In this document: positions 1-11,768 of the stretch, one piece after another
Layout of the letters: each line of letters begins with the position of its first letter
Position numbering within the stretch: position 1 is the stretch's first letter
NCBI GenBank assembly: GCA_000697665.1
Contig: KL197767.1
Span: 78,660-142,659 of the forward strand
Direction: 5' to 3'
DNA length: 64,000 nt
DNA from: Jaapia argillacea MUCL 33604
Lineage: Eukaryota > Basidiomycota > Agaricomycetes > Jaapiales > Jaapiaceae
The notes under the pieces: generated by a model
Seen by the model: only the letters and a program-made list of their open reading frames with translations
Database searches by the model: none
Told to the model about the DNA's origin: nothing
Translations under genes and position numbers: made by a program

Positions 1-267
1 TCCTCATCTCTCTCCACTGCCAGAGTTGTCACTCCACAACCTCACAAGACATCCCGCCCGACCCTTCCAATCCCGTACTCCCAGCCCCACCTGTCAGGCG
101 ATGAACAGGATCACGCCAATATTGCGGCCCAACTTAGTGAATGCCTCTCGCTCCTCCGGGGCGCCCAGAGGTTGCTAGATCAGATCAATGAGACTTTTTC
201 CAAAGTCGAGACTCGAATCGACGCGGCTGAAGCCAAAATCAAGGATATCCTCGAGGGAGGTACTTGA
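1..267 (+). CDS. C-terminal end of a Zn-cluster/coiled-coil protein (5' truncated by window edge)
   Basis: Frame 1 is open from the first base to a TGA at 265-267, giving 88 residues. It matches the last exon of the complete Zn(II)2Cys6 gene at 48240-49261: a Ser-rich start, a proline-rich stretch, then a helix with the shared core TRIDAAEAK. The helix looks like a coiled coil that could mediate dimerisation. In the other copy the frame continues past this point into a Lys/Gly repeat tail. Here a TGA ends it just after the coiled coil, although recognisable remains of the Lys-rich tail follow to about 385. The zinc cluster itself would lie upstream of the window, so I cannot say whether the gene is functional. 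Confidence 0.7.
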   Translation, partial: SSSLSTARVVTPQPHKTSRPTLPIPYSQPHLSGDEQDHANIAAQLSECLSLLRGAQRLLDQINETFSKVETRIDAAEAKIKDILEGGT

Positions 268-763
268 ATCGTTACCGTCGACGATGTTGATGTGGAAGAG
301 AACTCCTCATCAGAGGCAGAGGCTTAGAAAGGAAAGATCAAGGCTAAGGGTAAGTGCAAGGATAAGCGTGAGGGTGGCGCCTTGTGCTCATAAGACATAT
401 ATTCCATCGCCGGTTTAGTATTGTTCGCGAGGAACTCCACAGTACGGACTTGTACTGCCGGGCCCATTATTCTGTTCCCGTTCATTCGTCGATATGTCTT
501 GAGTAATCTCTTCGATGCCTCTGTGCCCATTCCAGGATAGTGGGGCAAACTTAGCCTCGGAGTACTTAATGAAAATTTGCACCCAAAGGACGCGACGCGG
601 GGTGTTGAAACGGACAACAGACCATGTGATCTGTGCGCGACGCGATTAGGGGCTTTGAAGTCGAATGAAGCCATCGGCGTTGCCACAGCGACTCTTACTC
701 TCCAGCGACCGCCGACTCGATCATCTTCATTCCTCTCGCATATATTTTTGGTCCTCTATTGCA

Positions 764-2342
764 ATGACCATAACTTTGGACCTCGAGCCCCTTACAAGTC
801 AACGTACTTTGAGCGACATTTCGCTCGCTATCGCCAAAAGCAAAAGGATTGTCGTCGTGACTGGCGCCGGGATATCTTGCTCTTGTGGCATACCAGTAGG
901 TCTCCACGTCATCATTAACCCCCTCTCACAACCGTGTAGGATTTTCGTTCCCCCGATGGGTTGTACAACCTTGTGAAGGAACGGTACCCCAATGTCGTCC
1001 TCAAGGGACGAGACCTATTCGACGCCTCGCTCTTCCGCGACCCGACATCCGCCTCTGTGTTCTACACTTTCATCTCCCAACTCAAACGATCAATAGACAG
1101 CGCTACCCCCTCAGCCACCCACGCCTTCCTCAAAACCCTCGACGTGAAGGGTAACCTCCTGCGGTCGTATACTCAGAATATTGATGGATTGGAAGAGAGG
1201 TCGGGACTACTTGGAAGCTCCAGTAATGGTGCCAAGGCTGTTGGAGGGAAGGGAAAGGGGAAGATTAGGGTAAAGGAAGTTAGGAACGTACAATTGCATG
1301 GTGATATTCACCGTGTGAGGTGTACGTTCTGTTCGGCGGAGTTGACTTGTACGAAGGAACACATGGAGGTTTTCGAACAAGGACAAGCTCCAGACTGTCC
1401 AGAATGTTCCGCCCGTTGTAATTTTCATCCCTCACCCTTCTATTACATGATATTGGTGTCTAATTCACTCTTCTTTATAGCCCAAGCCCGTCTAGTGCGT
1501 TTGGCCCGACCATTGAGAGTTGGAACCCTACGCCCTGCCATTGTGTTGTATGACGAACCTCACCCACTAGGCGACGAGATCGGTACAATCCAAACAACCG
1601 ACCTCAATCGCAAACCCGACCTCCTCATCATTATGGGAACATCACTCAAAGTCCACGGTTTCAAGAAACTCGTCAAAGAGTTTGCGAAAGCCGTTCACTC
1701 CCACCCCTCGTCCTCTTCCTCACCATCCGCTACATCAAGGAAGAAAAGTGTCGCAAGTGGCGGCACCAGCAGTAGTGATTTGGCAGGGAAAGTCATTTTT
1801 GTGAACAAGACTGCTCCCAGTGGGAGTGAGTGGGAGGGGATTATAGACTATCATGTGATGGGAGGGAGTGATGAGTGGGTGACGAGGGTGTTGGACGATT
1901 GGAAGAAGATGAGGCCTGCTGATTGGGAGATTCAGACGACCTTGTTTGGGTCTGGAGAGCAAGGGGCAAACGCGTTCAAAGTTGTCAAGGAAGTTGCTGG
2001 GCCGACTAAACCCAAGAGTGAGTCTATCCACTCTATCTATAGGATGGGAGTGCGAGAATTGATTTCGTTGGGCTTGGTATAATAGGTATTACGAAGAAGA
2101 GGCCAGAGGACGTCGAGAATGTACCTCCCACTTCCGACGTTTTTCTCGAACCAGTTAGATCCCCGCCTACGTCCCCCTTATCCCCAAGTAAACGCCGCCA
2201 AGCTTCGTCACACTATTGCGAAGGCGAAGATAGTCCTTCCAAGAAACATTTATCAGGCGTGCAACATAACAAGGAGTTTGAGGAGAGAGGGATGCCGTTT
2301 GCTGATTCCACGAACCACGCTGGCGTTGGTGTGGTACTTTGA
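764..2342 (+). CDS. NAD-dependent histone deacetylase, sirtuin of the HST3/HST4 type
   Basis: Four exons join in phase: 764-895, 940-1417, 1481-2017, 2086-2342 (467 aa). Sirtuins remove acetyl groups from lysines using NAD+; the yeast HST3/HST4 class acts on nuclear histone H3. Visible motifs: GAGIS at residues 34-38, GIPDFRSPDGLY at 42-53 (spanning intron 1), TQNIDG with N124 and D126, the catalytic His in QLHGD (H164), and a four-Cys zinc site (C172, C175, C197, C200). Downstream are RPAIVLYDEPHP, IMGTSLKV and a VFVNKTAP block. Introns are GT-AG, 44, 63 and 68 nt. The C-terminal tail is Ser/Pro/Lys-rich and low-complexity. All catalytic residues are present, so I read it as functional. It runs convergently with the MYND gene, 46 bp apart. 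Its duplicate at 49646-51197 is a pseudogene. Confidence 0.93.
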
Positions 2343-2388
2343 TACAGCCATATGAAACATCAAACACTGTAACGCACAATATGGGTCC

Positions 2389-3206
2389 TTAATCTCTCTC
2401 GACGAAGACAAACTTGGCTGGATGGAACTAAAGAGGGTTTCTGAATATGGATCCGGTTCTACAATAGAGCTGCAGGAGGACTCACCTCTTTCACAGAGTC
2501 TGGGTCACGGTTCAGGTTCAGAAGCTCCTGCAGAGCGTCATTCAACGGAAGCCGGTGGTTCTCCAACAATCCGACAACCTGACCACAGTTTGAGCTTTCC
2601 ATCTCATTGTCCATGTTTTGAGTGTAGAACAAGAGGAGCCCAGGGGCTCTTTGGCCTACTTGCATGGCAGCCTCGCAGGCATTCTCAAACAAGACGAGCT
2701 GCTCCTTGGGAATCTGTTTGATGTCCTTCAGAACCACATTGGCCAACCCTGCAACAATGAGGCGTTGGGTTCGGTGACGGGGTTCGGGGTCGTACATCAA
2801 ATGTATAAAGATGGCATTGGTCAGAGTTTTGTTTCCAACCTCATGATGCAGGACGGCGGTGAACTGAAGTGACGGTAAGATAATGGATCTAAAAAGGGTG
2901 AAACGAAACAAACTTACCAAATCCTGGAACTTTCTGATGAATGCTTCGACCGCCAACTCCATAGCAGTCATTGGCGTGTCAGTCTTGATGCAGACTTCCT
3001 TGTGGAAAGGCCTGTCAACACGTTGACAGTGTTTGCTCTGTGAAGTTAGCATCTCAATATTATATCATCGTAAAGGTAGCGCCTCAACATACACAGTATA
3101 GGAGCCTGCACTGACAGGCCTTGAATTTTGTGGGCCCAACATCGGAGGCGCCACAACCTTCACACTTTCGGGAACCAAGGGGTGCGGACGAAGAAGGTTT
3201 GGACAT
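2389..3206 (-). CDS. MYND-type zinc finger protein
   Basis: Minus-strand exons 3206-3093, 3037-2918, 2863-2486 and 2427-2389 join in phase to 216 aa. The N-terminus carries a MYND finger: C15-x2-C18, C31-x-C33, YC38, C42-Q, H50-x3-C54. MYND fingers bind zinc and usually recruit proline-rich protein partners. The second pair is CxC rather than the usual Cx2C, and the conserved Trp between C42 and H50 is missing, so binding may be altered. Intron 1 (56 nt) interrupts the finger directly after C38. The remaining 160 residues look helical and I recognise no enzyme domain. The last exon (12 residues, ends FVFVERD) is short and is the least certain part. Confidence 0.8.
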
Positions 3207-3660
3207 TGTTATAGGTCGATACTTTCAGTGTCGGGCGCTAGACCCAGGGCGATGCTCACGACAGAAATTTGGGAGTCAAAGATGAACGAGTGAGATACAC
3301 TGACGGTCAAAATGTAAAACGCACTTTTATTCCCGCGCGCCACGTTCAACTCGAGGAGCACTCAACTTTCTCAATTTAGATCTTATTTCTTGCTCGACAG
3401 ACGCCTCAACTCCACCAAAGTCTCCCATGGCCAATCCTCCTCAATAGAGCTTTCCCCAAATCGTCATGAACTCCTCCAACACATAGAGTCCCATGCACAT
3501 ACGAACGGAAATTACCGTACCTGCCGTGAAAGGAGATTTCATGTTTCGGACATCATCATTCATGAGCAAGAGGCCTCGCCACTCGCCCTCGGCCTTCAAT
3601 CCCAGTTGTGAATAAAATTCATTGATAGCTCGACTAGGTGTGATATAAGGGAGGATATAC
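3207..3660. other. Intergenic, upstream of the MYND gene
   Basis: No recognisable gene. This should hold the MYND promoter. Short open frames here show no family signature and no splice-supported extension. Confidence 0.4.
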
Positions 3661-3789
3661 TAGTGGGATATGAGATTGTAAAAATAGGAGGGGAGACAAA
3701 CGAGACGGGGAGATGGAAGATGTGGGAGGTAAGGACCGTATTCGGACGAGGGAGGGAGCGAGGGAGGATGGTAGGAGAAGCGGAAGAGT

Positions 3790-4440
3790 GGCTTGATCAC
3801 AACATCAAAACCCTGCCACGAGCAGCACAACACACAGCTCCACCCACCTCGGGTCTGTACTTTCCCCAAGACCCTCTCCCACCCAACCTCGCCCACGAAA
3901 TATTCCACCAATGTCTCTCCACATTCTTCCCACCCAGTTCAGCCTCTAACCAAGTAATGCTCTTTACCCGCGCCAACTCCCCCTCCCCTTCCATACCATC
4001 TTTCTCGACTTCCCTCCTCGGTGTAATCTCCGAGATGCTCAGGCCTGTCGTCCCTCCCGACGTGTACAAACTCTTATTTGTTCCTCATGGGGAGGGAGAA
4101 GGGAGGGAGAGAGCGAGACAGATTATTGTGAATTTGTATGAGATTGGGGTAGCCTACATGTCGATTTGTTGGATCGGTATGGAGATGTGATTGTGGGAGT
4201 TAGTTTTGTGAGTGAATGTGTTATGCGTTTGAGGAAGTTCGCGGGTCCCAAGGGGAAGGAATGGAAGGGGGAGAGCATGAGGGGAATGAGAAGGTAGAGG
4301 ATTGGGATGGTGGTCAGATGAAAGGAGAATGGCTGGAGAGGATGCGGAGGGTTAGTGTGACGTTTCTGCGGTTGTTTCCAGGAGCAGACGTCGTCGGGAA
4401 GATGGCAGACGAAAGCTTGGATGGCGATTCATGACTTTGA
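3790..4440 (+). pseudogene. AlkB-like 2-oxoglutarate/Fe(II) oxygenase remnant, copy 1
   Basis: An open frame from about 3795 reads SGLYF, NLAHEIFHQCLSTFF, NQVMLF and RARQIIVNLYE, the order expected of AlkB-type Fe(II)/2-oxoglutarate dioxygenases. The iron-binding HxD is still readable as HVD at 4157-4165, followed by LLDRYGD and VGVSF, but in a different frame from the upstream part, so a frameshift separates them. The segment coding the second iron-ligand His (present in altered form in the other copy near 52130) is missing. I read this as a dead gene. Its partner at 51640-52390 is broken differently. Confidence 0.65.
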
Positions 4441-5150
4441 CCGGAGACGGGAACTGCCGTGAGGGGCCTGTATATGTCGTGCTGCTGAGGGAGATGGAGA
4501 GATAAGTACAACGACGACGATCAATCTGTAAGGGTTGTCTGATAACTAAAGAGACAAATCATGGGCGAGAGCCGCCAAATGTATGGGAATAGTGGCTTAC
4601 CAAGTATGACTTTCGTTTGGGTGAGGTTGCCGGGTCTGGAAGTGAGTGCGCCAGGCAGCAAATGATACAACGGTCAAGAAGAAGGCCAAGGTCGAGAAGG
4701 CGAATTTGGGTTTGCGAGGTGCGGAGGATGTTTTTGATTGTCCTGGATATGAAAATGCACGCACGGCGTAAAACACAATGGTCGAGGAGAAGATGGTAAA
4801 AATCAAGCAAATGAGATTGGAGGTGGGAGGACGAGTTTGACTAGTCTGGACGTGATTACGCTTGGGCGGCAGAAGAAATCATGGGGAAAAGATCATTATA
4901 GTTCAGAAGGTGAGACTAGGTGAGACCTGGAGGTGCGGAGGATGGTGTTGAAAGCAAGGGAAGGAGATTGGGCTGATCTGAAGTTTGCAGTGAGAGCTTC
5001 ACGACAGGAGGCGGAAAGGCGAGATATCATCATATGAGAGATACTAAGTAGGTAGCATAGATAGGTGGAGGAGGTGGGGAAGCGAGCTAAAAATCAAAAC
5101 GATTGAATTCAGCGAAAGATACAAAAGAAAAACGAATTTGAACTTACGAT
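4440..5150 (-). pseudogene. Remnant of a small membrane protein gene, copy 1
   Basis: The minus strand holds a hydrophobic stretch with the core AAWRTHFQ (frame 4806-4597), which corresponds to AAWRTHVR in frame 52823-52521 of the second copy. A related block (gcggaggatg-type sequence) occurs twice here, near 4720 and 4930, suggesting a local duplication or insertion. The aligned parts use different frames in the two copies. Function not recognised; the only visible feature is one membrane-like segment. Confidence 0.4.
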
Positions 5151-8100
5151 GAGGTCGCCAGCTTCATCCCCGAGCTGTCTGGCCAAAAAACCCTTCGCTA
5201 GCTCCAGCTTCAGTGCTATAAGTATCTATCTGAGAATCACTGAGAGCCTTGCGGAGGGCCAATCGGAGTTTCAATTCAGTTGCGCTGACGTTCCACTGCG
5301 AGGACTTGCATTTTCCTCTGCTTCGACGACCACTTTCCAGGAGTTCAACTCCTGGTAGTGTCCAACTTCCCTTCGCAGCGGAGAACGCCGGGATGCACCC
5401 AATCAGTGTTTTGACCTTATTGTGCAATTCTGAAGCCGTAACAATTCCCTTCCCAACAATCTGTTAGGTTTGCACCCTCTGCTTCGCTTTCGACCTCCAT
5501 TGCTTCAAACTCTCTCCTCTGTGGTACATCCTTTACAAACACCTAATCATAATGATCTGTGCCAACAGGATATGGGCAATGCCCAGCAGTGTTAAGATTC
5601 CCCGGCTCGCTGTTGTCACTGACGAGCACTAGGTCAGACACCTGATAAGACAACGAGGCAACGAGGGTTTCGTTTTGGCACCGGCAAGTTTAGTCCCGTG
5701 GTTTGCAAGTTGGAGGGTGTGGTGTTGGAGGAGGTTAAGAAGTCCGGGCCAGCGTGGTGGACACCCTCTGAGACGGTGCTTGGTGAGTATTTGTCGATTT
5801 TCCTGACTCTTTGAAAATGCTCACGACTTCCAAGCCTTTATGTTTATTGCAACCATTGACCTGGGTCCATTAGCGGCCTTGGTGAAGACGAAGTAAGGGT
5901 TCAAGCAATACCTTCAGCCCGAGCTGCAATTCGACGGATGTCGCCTGTGTTCTCCGATCTCAGCTACTGCCACCTGCACGTAACATGTGTTGGCTATTGC
6001 ACTACAGCGACGTGGCGGTTCCTGTCTCGGTATCCTGTTTCTTCCGGACTTAACTAATTTTCCACACAATTTCCGACTGCCTGTATGCTCAGCACCGTAT
6101 CGACTTCTCCTTTGTTGATAATTTCGTCTACAAGATTGGCCAGGATCAACACCTTCTCACCCAGGTAAGCAATGCCACTCGTTCCCGACTGCTCTTCGTC
6201 AACTAACTCACTATATGCGCCCACTAGAATATCCGAACCATCGGCTCCCTACTATCGGAGCACGTCGCCAACTATTGGCCAGTATCGCCCTGTCTCGTTG
6301 CTCGATTCCCCAGGCCATTCAACCGAGATTCCAAGATACTGCAGGATTTCGTGTTGGGTATAAGGCGAATCACGGGGAGCAGTCTATCAGCCGGAGGTGC
6401 AGCATACAGCATATAGGATACCCAGTTGGATATACGTATCTACGAGCTAGAAGAATACACATCATGCCCTCTCATTCATCTGAGGTCTTCGAACTCTCCG
6501 CTTGGCCGGGAATGGGTGGATTTGAGAGGGGCAAGAAAGGCACGAGGAGAATTGTGATTGTATTGCACGGAGAATCGCTCGAGAATTGTTGGAAGAAACA
6601 TACATTTCCTCAAAGGGCATGGCGGTGAGGATTTTGAGAGGATTTCTTGGTTTTCTGACCATTCTCTGGGAATCTCCTAAGCTAATATTTTATCATTTTG
6701 CACTCTGCTTCCATCGTCACCCCCTCCACCACACCTAACTCACCCTTCTCTCACGACCCACCATATCCAACTGTCCAACTCCTCCTGTGGAGTGGGTGTC
6801 ATTTAGCATCGCTTCGAGCTTCACTGATCATAAACATTTCCGGTGCCTCACCGTACCTCGTCCGTCCTAAGAACTCTGGCTCTTACGCGTCGCTCTTGAT
6901 AGTGGTGTTCGGGATCCGCCAGTTTCATTTGTCACTTCTGATCCTGCGGATGTTACTTTGACCTCAGCCTCCACTCTACCCACTGACTCGCGAATCATCG
7001 AATCTTGAGAACACTCACACTCGCCTGACCATAGTGGTCTTTTCAGTCTTCCACATCCCAATGCACCGGCACCGGTCGTTCAGGTTGCCCCTTTTCATAT
7101 GCTCAGCGTTAATGACTCATAAGTTTCGGAGAAATGAGAAAGACGCGAACTCGATCCTACTTCTCGCAACTTGTATGATTGGCTAACCTGCTCACATTGT
7201 TGCACGCCGTACGTCCCTTCTCAATGGGTACATGGGTTGCCTTGGCCCCGCTGTTTTCGTTCCATCTGCTCGTCGGTGAGTAAGCCATCCTGTAACCCTC
7301 GTGTGCCGCTGACTCCGCTTCTTATTACAGTATATCCTTTTGGGTTTGCCGGTAGGCCTCGTTTCCGTATGTCTCCACCTAGGACTTCGTACCGTACACT
7401 TCGTATCTTACATACTTTGGCAGTATGATATGGTATGAACCCCTCTCGCTATGTCCTGCATGGTATGAACGAACTCAAGAGCTTAGAGAAACAAGGGAAA
7501 GAAGCTGCCAATGTCTGCTAATCCGACTCCGATAGTTAGAAAATTAGTGCTAATTTGCTTCAGCCTAGCGATCTATCATTGAACTTATATAATCACCCGT
7601 ATCCTTACACAGGATACCGGCTTGTTGATATTTGGGCACTGGCTTGAAGGGGAATACTCGGCATCCTCCCTATTTATCAGTCCTGTTCACCCTTGTGTTA
7701 TTGTTCTGCCTCGCGAATATTTGATATCCTCCTGGCATTCATCGATTGAAATTTGTTGCTTATCTTGCGTGGACATTGACAACCTCAAAAGCTGGAGAGT
7801 GCGAGTGGTGATTCGTCGCCTCTCCACATCCACTTTTTCTCAATCCTCCTCAATCATCTTCCGTGGTCCTTTGGCCTTTAATTATTTGTGGTTTCCATGA
7901 TCACCCCCTGGCATCGAGGAACCAGCTTTCGACCAAGATCGCTTCGCTTGCTCTTCTTTGTGCCTCCAACCTCACGATTATCAGGCTCTGCAAATGTCTC
8001 TCCCAATTCACGAGTCTGGCTTTCCTTGATGGCGCCGCCTCCTTCGGATCTCGAACATGTCGGTTCCTTACGCACTGTACTCTGCAGTTTCGACGGTCCG

Positions 8101-9100
8101 ACTCCCAGATGTCTTTTTGCAGCGCGTTTGGTCGAGATTGACCCCTCCCCTCGCGCTATCCCCCCATTGCCTACTGCGGATTTTGGCTTCAGCTGGCCAA
8201 ATGTTGTACCCTTTCGTATCAGGTCCCAAACCTCCCAGCCATAGTCTTTGTGTGCAATTCTCTACGAGTCACCTTCCTTGCACCTCGATTGCTAACGCAG
8301 CTGATCTGATCGGGTCGATCCGCCTCGCCTTCCAATGACCTCCGTTCTCAAGGCTCAAGCTGTCCGGTGTACCATCAACACAAATATTGTAGGTGTGTGA
8401 CCCTCGGCTCACAGATGCGCTCCTAACCCGGTAGCCTCGGTTTGCTTTGCTTGGCGGTGCTCATTGGGATTTCGTGGAAGGGTTTTTTTTCTTGTCCAGT
8501 TTATTGTCCATCGGGTCACTTCGTGGAAGGGTGTATCCTGGGTCCTCGTGGTGAGGTGGTTGTTGCTCCCAAGCTGTGTATCCACCTGTCTGGTTCAGGC
8601 TGAAGTCTTGTGATCAATCTGATATCATCCGGCTACGTTCCTGTCACTGCTGGGTTACATTTTCCATACTTTGTTTTATGTGCCATGCCGTGGTCTTTGA
8701 GAATCGGCATCATCTCAATTTAAATAATTTTGTGTTGTTCAGCTGGGTCAATTGTGCTAGCTATATCTGTGAACAAGTCGGAAGGAATGTTCATGAGTGG
8801 AAGGCTCGTGCCGCAGCAAAGCGCGGCAGCTCTTGTTTCTACTAATCCGGCCCACGAGGTAGCTTGTTGCCGTCTAGGGGCCTATGGTCCAATTGCGCGG
8901 ATCTACTGTATGTATTGAGTCACGACAGGGCGGGTGCTACCGAAGGTCCAGCATACCGCTGCAGTACAGATGTAAAAAGAAAGGCATATCCGGGAAGATA
9001 ATATTCGTGCATGAAGGCGAGAGTCAATAATGTCGAATCACACAAGAGAAAGGGAAGGTGCGCGAAATAATCCTACAGTTGATAAGTTAACGAGACCGAC
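5150..9100. other. Unrecognised, probably decayed DNA
   Basis: About 4 kb with no frame I can assign. Several short frames look once-coding (for example near 6900-7080 and a hydrophobic stretch near 7170-7290 with GT-AG-like signals), but stops intervene and no family motif is visible. The interval is absent from the second copy of the duplicated segment, so it was inserted here or deleted there. It holds one copy of a dispersed repeat at 6465-6620. Confidence 0.4.
6465..6625 (+). repeat. Dispersed repeat, copy A (inverted partner at 55640-55800)
   Basis: About 160 bp matches the reverse complement of 55640-55800 at roughly three quarters identity by eye. In both, one frame reads ELLENCWKKH or ESLENCWKKH preceded by RIVIVL. 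The shared peptide suggests a once-coding element, perhaps transposon-derived; the family is not recognised. Confidence 0.6.
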
Positions 9101-9124
9101 GATGATGAGGGCCGAGGATCATGA

Positions 9125-9300
9125 GCTTAAGCTCGAACCTACGAACCTAGTAGAGTAGGGGGTGAGAAAGGAAGAGGAAGAGGCGAGGAACCCCTTTCTC
9201 GATGTTCTCCCGCTCTACTGGGGCCTGATCGGAGGGCATTCAACTTTCGTGCGTTCGCGGGAGCACATCGTGGCGCATTTATCAGGTTACGGCACTCATT
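9125..9300 (+). repeat. Dispersed repeat, copy A (partner at 19715-19890)
   Basis: Shares with 19715-19890 the blocks gaggaacccctttctcga, ccgatcgg-like sequence, caactttcgtgcg, acatcgtggcgc and caggttacggca, in the same order and orientation. The unit is about 175 bp and non-coding by appearance, perhaps a transposon terminal fragment. Confidence 0.6.
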
Positions 9301-11215
9301 CTTGTTGTAACAAACGGTGCATTGTTTCGTGTGTTTAGCTAGAGTATAACGAACTCATTGTAAACGCGTAAGGTACATTTACGAGGTACAAAGATTGTAT
9401 ACTACAAGTATGATCCTTCGGGTGGGGTATTTGTTAACGTATCATAAGCGTCCGTCCTCCTTCCGTAAAAAGAGGTCGCAGGTAACGTTCTGCCAAGGAG
9501 ACTAATTTGTTGCAGAAGAAATTTCTCGATGACTACATTCGCCATGTGTACCAAATGTATCGTTAATATCGATAGAAAATCAGACCAACGGAGTCTTGTG
9601 ATTTACGAACTGGAATATGGTTGACCATGATGTCTACTCTCGCGTGCAGTAATATTCGCTCGAGGGTGAGTCGTTGACAACCATTGAAAGTCGTGGTATA
9701 GGCCCATCCCAATGGCAATTGACCGTTCAGCTGGACCTTGGGGAGGTTTATGATTCTTGGTATGCCGTGAATCTCCTCGTCGTTGATGATCTTGGGTTAG
9801 GAAGCTTCTTTACTGACACATTTCGCTGCAGAGAGCAAGTAGCACCTGTCTTGAGGTAAATTCGGCGTGAGCGAATGTCAACTACTCCGAGTCAATCGTG
9901 AACTGGGGAGTACAGACGAACCCACGGATAAGGATGATAGGCGATGTACCTACGAAACCATACGCAGATATTGTATTGGACGTGAACCGTTGACGCATCA
10001 GCATACAGTTGGCGATACTGTCGTCTCGGCGGCAATTGTCGTCTGTTCACTGTCCCGCTGGAAAGCTTGCACAAAATGATTACAGGAAGAGACCACATGA
10101 TATGCAAGGCGTTCTGTATGTATATGCATGGAGTGCGGATCAGTGGCACAGCAAAGTCCGAGTCGATGAAACGGAGGAGCGACCCGGAAAGGGGGAATGA
10201 CATCAATGGCGCATGGCGGCTATGTGCACGACCACGGCCCAGGTATGGTGGTGGACGGTCGCGCGTCTGACCATGATGGTGCATATATTGCTGAGAAATT
10301 TCCCCATCCGGTTATGACTCCCGAGGCGGCGTCCCGTAGCCTCGAGTCCCCAATCTGATAGACACAGTACAGAACCACATATAGGATTCCCCAGATGTTT
10401 TCCATAGATGCAGCAAATGAATTATGATTCGAAAGGGGGCTTGGGCGTCATACATTGGAATTCCATCTTCACACCGCTGTACACCATCAAGCAATCAGGA
10501 TTCTCGTACGTCTCTAGATCTGTGGTAAGCGGCAGAGAATGCCAACCATGCACCCATCGTGGGTGGAAAGTTAATGCAGCTCAGAGATAGAGCTCCAAGG
10601 AGGTCGTTGATAGTTAAGGTAATAAGCCATACTCAGTGACAGGTCAAGGATGCATGTATATTTATTATCGCGTCTTGGTCACCAACCCACTTCCACTCGA
10701 AGTTGTGGTTTCTAACCAAACGGCCTCCAAGTCAGGCGCGATAATACCAAAGTGCAGTTAACAAGACAACCAAAGCCAGACCAGGAGCCGCTCCGAGGCT
10801 CCGCGACCTCGCTGAATCCACATCTTCAGAGTTCATACTTGGAGAAATCCCTATCTTGAGTATCGCTGCAGCGACATACGGCGACATCAAACTTGTGTGA
10901 ACGCAAACATGTGTGAAGCGAGGACTTGCTCTGTTCACAAGATCCCACTTGCTAGGAAGGGGCCGACCAAATTTACTTCACCCTGTCAAAAACTTTATCA
11001 TTTGTTGAAATTCTTCCGCTTGCAGCTGACTAGTTCCTGCGATACGTCCCAACTTGCAAGACTCCGAGTCGCGGCAACAGCCTTCTATCGACACGTGGAA
11101 AGGCGACCACGTGAGGATTAAGTTCCAAATGTCATGAACGAATCAGGTTAGTCCAGTGCTTTGATTGCGAACCACTTGTTAGCTGCTTGTTACACAACTT
11201 TCGTTTAACCTCATC
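9300..11215. other. Intergenic, no supported gene
   Basis: Only short frames without family motifs. One minus-strand frame ending at 10732 encodes a peptide with a hydrophobic C-terminal segment (GLALVVLLTALWYY) that could be a tail-anchored micropeptide of about 34 aa starting at an internal Met, but nothing else supports it. Confidence 0.35.
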
Positions 11216-11768
11216 ATAACTAGTTGTCCCTCTCTGTAACCTTCGGATACTGCAACTCTCCCAAGCTCTCGTCTTCTCCCACCCACTTCGCTGCCTTCAT
11301 TCAAATAGCTTGACTGTACATCCTATCGCCGCCGTCGTCATCCACGCTTGTCAGCTCACAGCTTTTCTCAGCCCGATAACAAACCTCGCTCGACCCCTTG
11401 GCTGCAGCAACCGAAGCTCATCCGTCCAGGTTACCGATCCACCTTGCGCTGATCGTGTGCCTCTTGCCTTCATGTATGTTGCGTCTCCGTCAATATGTCA
11501 CCCATATCCTAACATCCTGTATTGTCAATGCCAAGATCGACTCTCTTTCCTCCCGCTCTGAACGATCGCGATTTTCTCTACGACTGCGTCACAGTACACA
11601 ATCTCCCTGCCTCCTCTAGGACACCGTCTAAACATTCCTACCAGATTTGATTCGAGTTCCGCCCTTGCCTCTTTCAATTTAGTTCGACTCCTCGCTCCAA
11701 GTTAGGTTTCTGTGTCACCGACCCTCTTCAACTTCGTTCACGTTAGCCAATTCCAGTTCCAACAAACT

